Shown: in pieces, positions 59,433 to 64,000 of the stretch
Numbering within the stretch: the stretch's first letter is position 1
Layout: every line of letters begins with the position of its first letter
Assembly (NCBI GenBank): GCA_019454045.1
Contig: SKCR01031798.1
Location: 30,850-94,849 of the forward strand
Reading direction: 5' to 3'
DNA length: 64,000 nt
Source: Zanthoxylum bungeanum
Taxonomy: Eukaryota; Streptophyta; Magnoliopsida; Sapindales; Rutaceae
Translations under genes and position numbers: made by a program
Notes under the pieces: model-generated
Told to the model about the DNA's origin: nothing
The model's database searches: none
What the model saw: the letters and a program-made list of their open reading frames with translations, nothing else

Positions 59433-60308
59433 AAGTGCTACATCTGTGGAAAAAGCGGTCACATGGAAAACGACTGCAGAAATAAGAAATCTCAGGACAA
59501 AGGTAAGAAAAAGAAAAATGAGGCCCATGTCACTGAGGATGAACAACTAACTGATGAGATCTCAGAGATTAACCTCTCAGCAGTTGTAATAGAAGCCAAC
59601 TTGGTTGGAAATCCAAGAGAATGGTGGGTAGACACCGGGGCTACTCGTCATATATATGATGATAGCAAGATGTTTTCCTCATATTAGAAGATCGATGGTG
59701 GTGATCATTCGACAATGGGAAACTCTTCTACCTCAAGAGTGGTTGGACAAGGCATAGTGGTTCTGAAGATGACATCCGAGAAAGAGCTTACATTGAATAA
59801 TGTTTTGCATGTTCCTGATATTCAGAAGAACTTGGTTTCGGGTTCACTCCTTAGAAAGAATGGTTTCGAATTTATATTTTTTTCTGATAAATTTGTAATG
59901 ACCAAGAACGATGTCTATGTAGGAAAATGATACCTCACTGAGGGCATTTTCAAGTTCAATATAATGATTGTCAATCGACACAGTGCTAATAATAAAGCTA
60001 CATCTTCCGCTTATATTAGAGTCATAAAATGTATGACATGAGAGGTTAGGACATGTTAATTATGATACAATGCGTAAATAAATTAACATGGACCTTATAC
60101 CTAAATTTACAATTGATAATCAACATAAATGTGAGGCATGTGTTGAAGCAAAAATGCATAGAACATCATTTCATTCCATAGAACGAAGTTCTGAATCCGT
60201 GGAACTTGTACACTCTGATATGTGTGATATGAATATTGTGCAAATAAAAGGCGTTAAAAAGTACTTTGTCACTTTTATCGATGATAGTACAAGATTCTGT
60301 TATGTGTA
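59421..60308 (+). pseudogene. copia gag C-terminus, protease and integrase start (element L)
   Basis: PKPNKCYICGKSGHMENDC gives a CX2CX4HX4C zinc knuckle. Next come KKSQDKGKKKKNEAHVTEDE and REWWVDTGATRHIYDD, with the intact protease DTG. NNVLHVPDIQKNLVSGSLLR follows. Stops lie at 59685-59687 and 59928-59930. After a frameshift, LGHVNYDTMRK and CEACVEAKMHRTSFH form the pre-integrase zinc region, and ELVHSDMC with KYFVTFIDDSTRFCYVYD begins integrase (first catalytic D). It is interrupted by J. The protease and knuckle differ from those of family 2, so this is another copia lineage. Confidence 0.85.
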
Positions 60309-61848
60309 TGATCGGTGGTAAACACACACATGTAACGCAAGTGCACGTATCACTCAAGTAGTATAAAATGTATCGATCCCACGAAGACTTAATACCTAAG
60401 TTAATAATTTATTAAGCTAAATATCTACGAGTATTTAATTGATTGATTTTTGGTTGGATGGTGATTTTAAACTAAAGACAAGTAATTAAAACAAAACAAA
60501 GGTAGATTTTAAGTTTTAAACAATGATATGAAAATATCCAGGGTTGTGAATCCTTCCAATATTTTTAAAAAATGAAGTGATTATCTCATGTTTGTGCAAT
60601 ATATCAGTTTATTAACCTGAAATATGAAGTTATACAAAAGCCTCTTCCGATTGTCAGATGTAAATACCCAAAGTAACACAATTAACTATATTCATATGTT
60701 AATTAAGAAACTCTGAATTCATTAAGATTAAATTCCAATTTTGGCTACCCCCGCCCGACATGTATATTCCTATCTTGTAAGGAAATCTACCTAAGAGACA
60801 TTTACCCCAATGTGAGATCGCGAGCTATTGAATCTATGGGTAAAACCTAAAATCTCTTTTCCAAGTTCATTTTAAGTTTACCAAATCAATCTTATTAATG
60901 GCCAGTTAACAAGAAGCATTAAGCTTAAGACTCAATAAATAAACCAATATACTACCCAAAACATAAAATAACCACTTATAAAATGATGATATTGAAATTC
61001 ATCACAACCTAGATAAGATTTTTAGTTACAAAACATACCTAAAATTACAAAATGCATAGTTAAACAAAATAACATAATAGAAAATTAAAAAGTAAAGAAA
61101 ATTATAACAATAAAAGAAAGTGCCGGAGCTATGGGGTTCACTTTTAATACTTCAAATATAGATTACTCCCTTATCAATTAATCATTTCTTGAATTAATTA
61201 TATTAAAACTGACCATATAGGCGGTGAATGTCATTTGTCCAAAGTCCAACCGACCATATAGGCGGTAACAAAATCATATAAACCGGCCATGTAGGCGGTA
61301 ACAAGGTTAGCACCTAAACCGACCATATAGGCGGAAACTAAGTCCAATAATGTAAACCGGCCATATAGGCGGTAAATAATTAATTCAATTTACTTATTAA
61401 ATTAAGGGAGTAAATCTAAATTACTATATTAAAAGTTTCACCACAGACTTCAACAAAAAGAGATTACCTACTCATGATGTAATTAAAAACACATAAAAAT
61501 TTATTAAATAAATAAATAGAAAATACAAGAAAACTTAAATAAACATGCAAGACACTTTCTTTTAGGTTTTCATAGAGAAATCCACCAAAGAACGCATGAA
61601 AAATTTACAAATTTTAGCTTGGTATTTATAGGCAAATATAAAGGCTTCCACCAATTTCTCCACCAAACATGCCACCAAACACCAAACATGGCACCAAATC
61701 CTCCACCAAACATGGAAGTTTAACAATTGCCATTTTTTTATTTTTTTTTTATTTTTGAAAATGACTTTAATAATTACACATAACACACTTCCGGATTTTT
61801 CTTCAATTTTGGTAATGAAAACTTCAGAATTAGAAAATCTTAATGTTG
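60309..61848 (+). mobile_element. LTR-like repeat J, related to M, truncated by K
   Basis: Starts TGATCGGTGGTAAAC inside the integrase of L and shares with M the modules TAACGCAAG, AAGTAGTATAAAA and ATCGATCCCACGA. Both also share the GCCCGACA-to-AAGGAAATCTA region and the ATATAGGCGGT repeat. It is cut at 61848 by the LTR of K, so its right end and target duplication cannot be seen. No coding sequence is present. Confidence 0.6.
61209..61373 (+). repeat. five copies of ACCGACCATATAGGCGGT in J
   Basis: Copies at about 61209, 61248, 61281, 61317 and 61354, spaced 33-39 bp and thus more regular than in M. Each can fold on itself (ACCG or ACCGCC pairing with GGCGGT). Confidence 0.85.
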
Positions 61849-63211
61849 TGATATTTTATATCGTACCGCAAGTGTACAGTGTCATGTTTTAGTATAAATG
61901 AGTTTAGAGTGTCGAACCCACAGGATTGCGTTAACTCGCACTAAATACTACAATTGATAATCCTAACTTTATTTAGAAAACAAATAATAAAGATTTTAGT
62001 AAATAAATATAAAAATAATTATATAGAAGGGATTAATACGATAGAGATTCTAGATCCTGATTTCACCTAGTTGTCGCACATGTATTTGTCATGCTAATTA
62101 ATCCTTGTTCAGTTATATTGTTTTAAGTCAAGATTCCAAAAATATCCACTCCCTCTCTCGAGCATCAGTGAAAATATTATCGACTATAGACTTCGATATC
62201 TCTATAAAAATCTAGTAGTTAACAACTCATTACACTTTGTAATTCTATATTAACGACTTTAAAGGAACTTATATATTCTCTCGAACTCTATAAAACTCCT
62301 AGGTTATATTCTCTAGATCTATTCAAAATCCATTCTCTCGATTGATAGATTCTAAACATATATCATCATATTTGTGGCCAGCAAACACAAGGCATTAAAC
62401 TCAAGAGAATACAAATAAACTGAATAAAACTTCATAATAAAATTGACAAACAATTACAAGGTTCAAGCATCAGTTACATCATTCTCCAAAATTAAGGAGT
62501 TTAGTTCATGACAATAGATAAAAGCAATAAAAATAAGTTATGAATCTAATGGAAATCATTATTGTTCTAAGAAAGAAACAAGAAGATAAAACTCGAATTG
62601 AATCTCTTCCTCTTCGAACGTCACCGCCTTCGTCTCCTCTTGTTACTCTTCAATCCTCCTCCTTGGATCTCTCTAAAATATGTATTTTGGTGTTTTGTGC
62701 TGTGTATCAGCCTCTTCTCCTAAGTTATGGATGAACTAATGTATTTATAATAGAGCCCTGGAGTCATTGGGTATCTTAAAACCCTAACAAATAAAATTCT
62801 GGAACGCGTGTCAGGTACGTATGGGGCGCGTCTGTTTGGCTTTCCCGCAGCGCCGCGGCGCCAAGCTCTCTGTTCTCTGTATGGGCGTGATTCTGCCGAG
62901 GGAGCCGCGGCGCCTGGACTTGGGCGCTGCGGCGCCAATCTCTCGGCCTTTTGTATGGAACACGTGATAGCTTGAAGGCGCCGCGGCGCCAGTGATAAAT
63001 TATTCACTGGTGCTGCGCCTCCCGTTCTGTGCTCCCGTGCGCGTCCAATGCATCTGTATGGTCTCAAAACCTGTATTTACTCCATTATTGATGTTTTAAT
63101 GCTTCCTACAAATAAGATATAAAAGAAACTAAAAATGCATTAAATGACTCGATACATAACAAATAATAAGTTAAGAATGCCGGAATAAGTGGGTATAAAC
63201 CATACTTATCA
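61849..63211 (-). repeat. 3' LTR of element K
   Basis: TGATATTTTATATCG to CTTATCA, 1363 bp with TG...CA ends. Its start (ACCGCAAGTGTACAG, then GTGTCGAACCCACAGG) is a diverged form of the J and M start module. It carries GC-rich palindromes at 62850-62990. The GC-rich 115-codon minus frame there reflects base composition and resembles no protein. Confidence 0.75.
62850..62990 (+). repeat. four GGCGCCGCGGCGCC-type palindromes in the K LTR
   Basis: Perfect palindrome at 62977-62990; shortened or one-mismatch versions at 62850-62862, 62901-62914 and 62922-62936. GC content here is far above the rest of the window. Confidence 0.85.
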
Positions 63212-63230
63212 AACACCCCCAAACTTAAGG
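63212..63230 (-). promoter_or_regulatory. polypurine tract of element K
   Basis: The minus strand reads CCTTAAGTTTGGGGGTGTT directly beside the LTR end, the expected place for the plus-strand primer. Confidence 0.75.
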
Positions 63231-64000
63231 TTTTGCTAGTCCCGAGCAAAAGACAAAATAAAAAGTAAATACAAATAAACAAATATAAATTACTAAATTA
63301 ACTATGACACTTTCGTAGGGATCACGATTGCGTTTAGCGTATGCAACAAGCCTTTAAACCCCTAGGCGACCCTAGTGGACGAGTTATAGTCTCGTGAGGG
63401 CTTATAGCGACGACACCCACAAACGTCTTTCACACACATGCAATCATGCAATAATATAAAAATAACAAAACATAGTCCCGATAGTTACACATAAAATTAT
63501 CCTCCAAGAAAACTGATAGATGAAATTAGAGAACCTTCAAAGTACGCAATGCGACTCAAATCCAAATTCTTGAGTAAACCATCTAAGCTAGACTCACAAT
63601 GTGTGTGTAAAGGTTCAGTCACAGCTTGACTCATAAGTTAGCCAACTTAATGATTTCATTTAAAAATTATGAGTGATGGGTCAAACCAACCTAGATATCT
63701 CAAGTATGCTCTGTAATTGCTTTATTTTGTGCTCAGTATGATATGATTTTTCTTTTCTTTTTCTTGTCACTTTTTGCACTTTTTTTTTGAACTTTTTCTT
63801 TTCTTTTTTCAACTCACCTATCCTTTAAGGTAGCATTTCTCCTCATGGTGGTCCTAATACTCGCCCATGGGTAGCTTCATGCTTATCGGTTATAGGTGAT
63901 TTATTTTCTTTCCTTAGAGACTTTTTTTTAATTTCTAACCATACCATACATCATAACACTAGCAAATCAAGATAGATATCTAAGCAAACGGTCATTCATC
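63231..64000 (-). other. 3' untranslated internal region of element K
   Basis: Non-coding. It has a hairpin-like TTTTGCTAGTCCCGAGCAAAA (63233-63253) and a T-rich stretch (63745-63805). I see no gene; the coding region would lie beyond the window. Confidence 0.55.

Larger units (their letters stand above)
61849..64000 (-). mobile_element. LTR retrotransposon K, probably Ty3/gypsy Tat-like, running off the window
   Basis: A minus-oriented element inserted in J. The 3' LTR is 61849-63211, the PPT 63212-63230, and the 3' untranslated region 63231-64000. The PPT (AAGTTTGGGGGTGTT) and the following TTTGCTCGGGACTAGCAAAA resemble, from memory, the 3' region of plant Tat/Ogre-type gypsy elements. No coding sequence is in view, so the superfamily call is inference. 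Confidence 0.6.

Noticed and set aside
62720..63067. 115-codon R/A/P-rich frame in the K LTR
   Set aside because: It covers the GC palindromes, and high GC removes stops. Lies in an LTR with no similarity to any protein I know.

Overview
This window is plant nuclear heterochromatin made almost entirely of nested, decayed LTR retrotransposons. I found no host gene, no tRNA or rRNA gene, no CRISPR array and no bacterial feature. Three things place it in a plant. The coding remains have the Ty1/copia order gag-protease-integrase-reverse transcriptase (RT)-RNase H. The LTRs are flanked by primer-binding sites (PBS) matching plant initiator tRNA-Met (TGGTATCAGAGC). Purine tracts (PPT) of the form AAGTGGGAGAT sit next to LTRs that begin TGTT and end AACA. 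The sequence is AT-rich and probably from a flowering plant; I cannot name the species.

Two copia families fill 1-53819. Family 1 has LTRs of about 2 kb starting TGTTGG: A (909-10696, minus), G (14146-47300, plus), D (16182-34559, minus, truncated), C (16370-28258, plus) and F (34822-45118, minus). Family 2 has LTRs of about 2.4 kb starting TGTTAGGGTTGGTGCTC: B (1-13921, entering from the left), H (11521-53819) and a more divergent relative I (56094-59432).

Nesting order: B and H share the LTR 11521-13921 in a head-to-tail array. A lies in B's RT gene with target duplication GATAA. G lies in H's leader with target duplication CCAAA, so about 33 kb separates the two parts of that leader. D and F lie inside G. 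C lies inside the LTR of D with target duplication GTATA. A probable solo LTR, M (23163-25305), lies inside C's RT gene with target duplication GTTTT. Between 34.8 and 45.8 kb a 2.73-kb chimeric block occurs twice.

Right part: an unidentified LTR-like segment N (53819-56093), the divergent family-2 pol and LTR (I), a gag-protease-integrase fragment of another copia lineage (L, 59421-60308), a truncated LTR-like repeat J (60309-61848) related to M, and a minus-strand LTR K (61849-63211) with PPT and 3' untranslated region running off the window, probably Ty3/gypsy of the Tat type.

Every coding region is broken by stops, frameshifts or deletions. D has the best-preserved gag, integrase and RT. 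The most unusual signals are a thrice-repeated 18-base motif in the leader of every family-1 copy that retains that region, an unassigned leader reading frame of about 80 codons over it, a related repeated motif in the family-2 leader, the shared loss of the RT catalytic motif in separate copies, the duplicated chimeric block, and palindromic or G-box repeat clusters in M, J and K. Similarity figures are counts by eye over short stretches.
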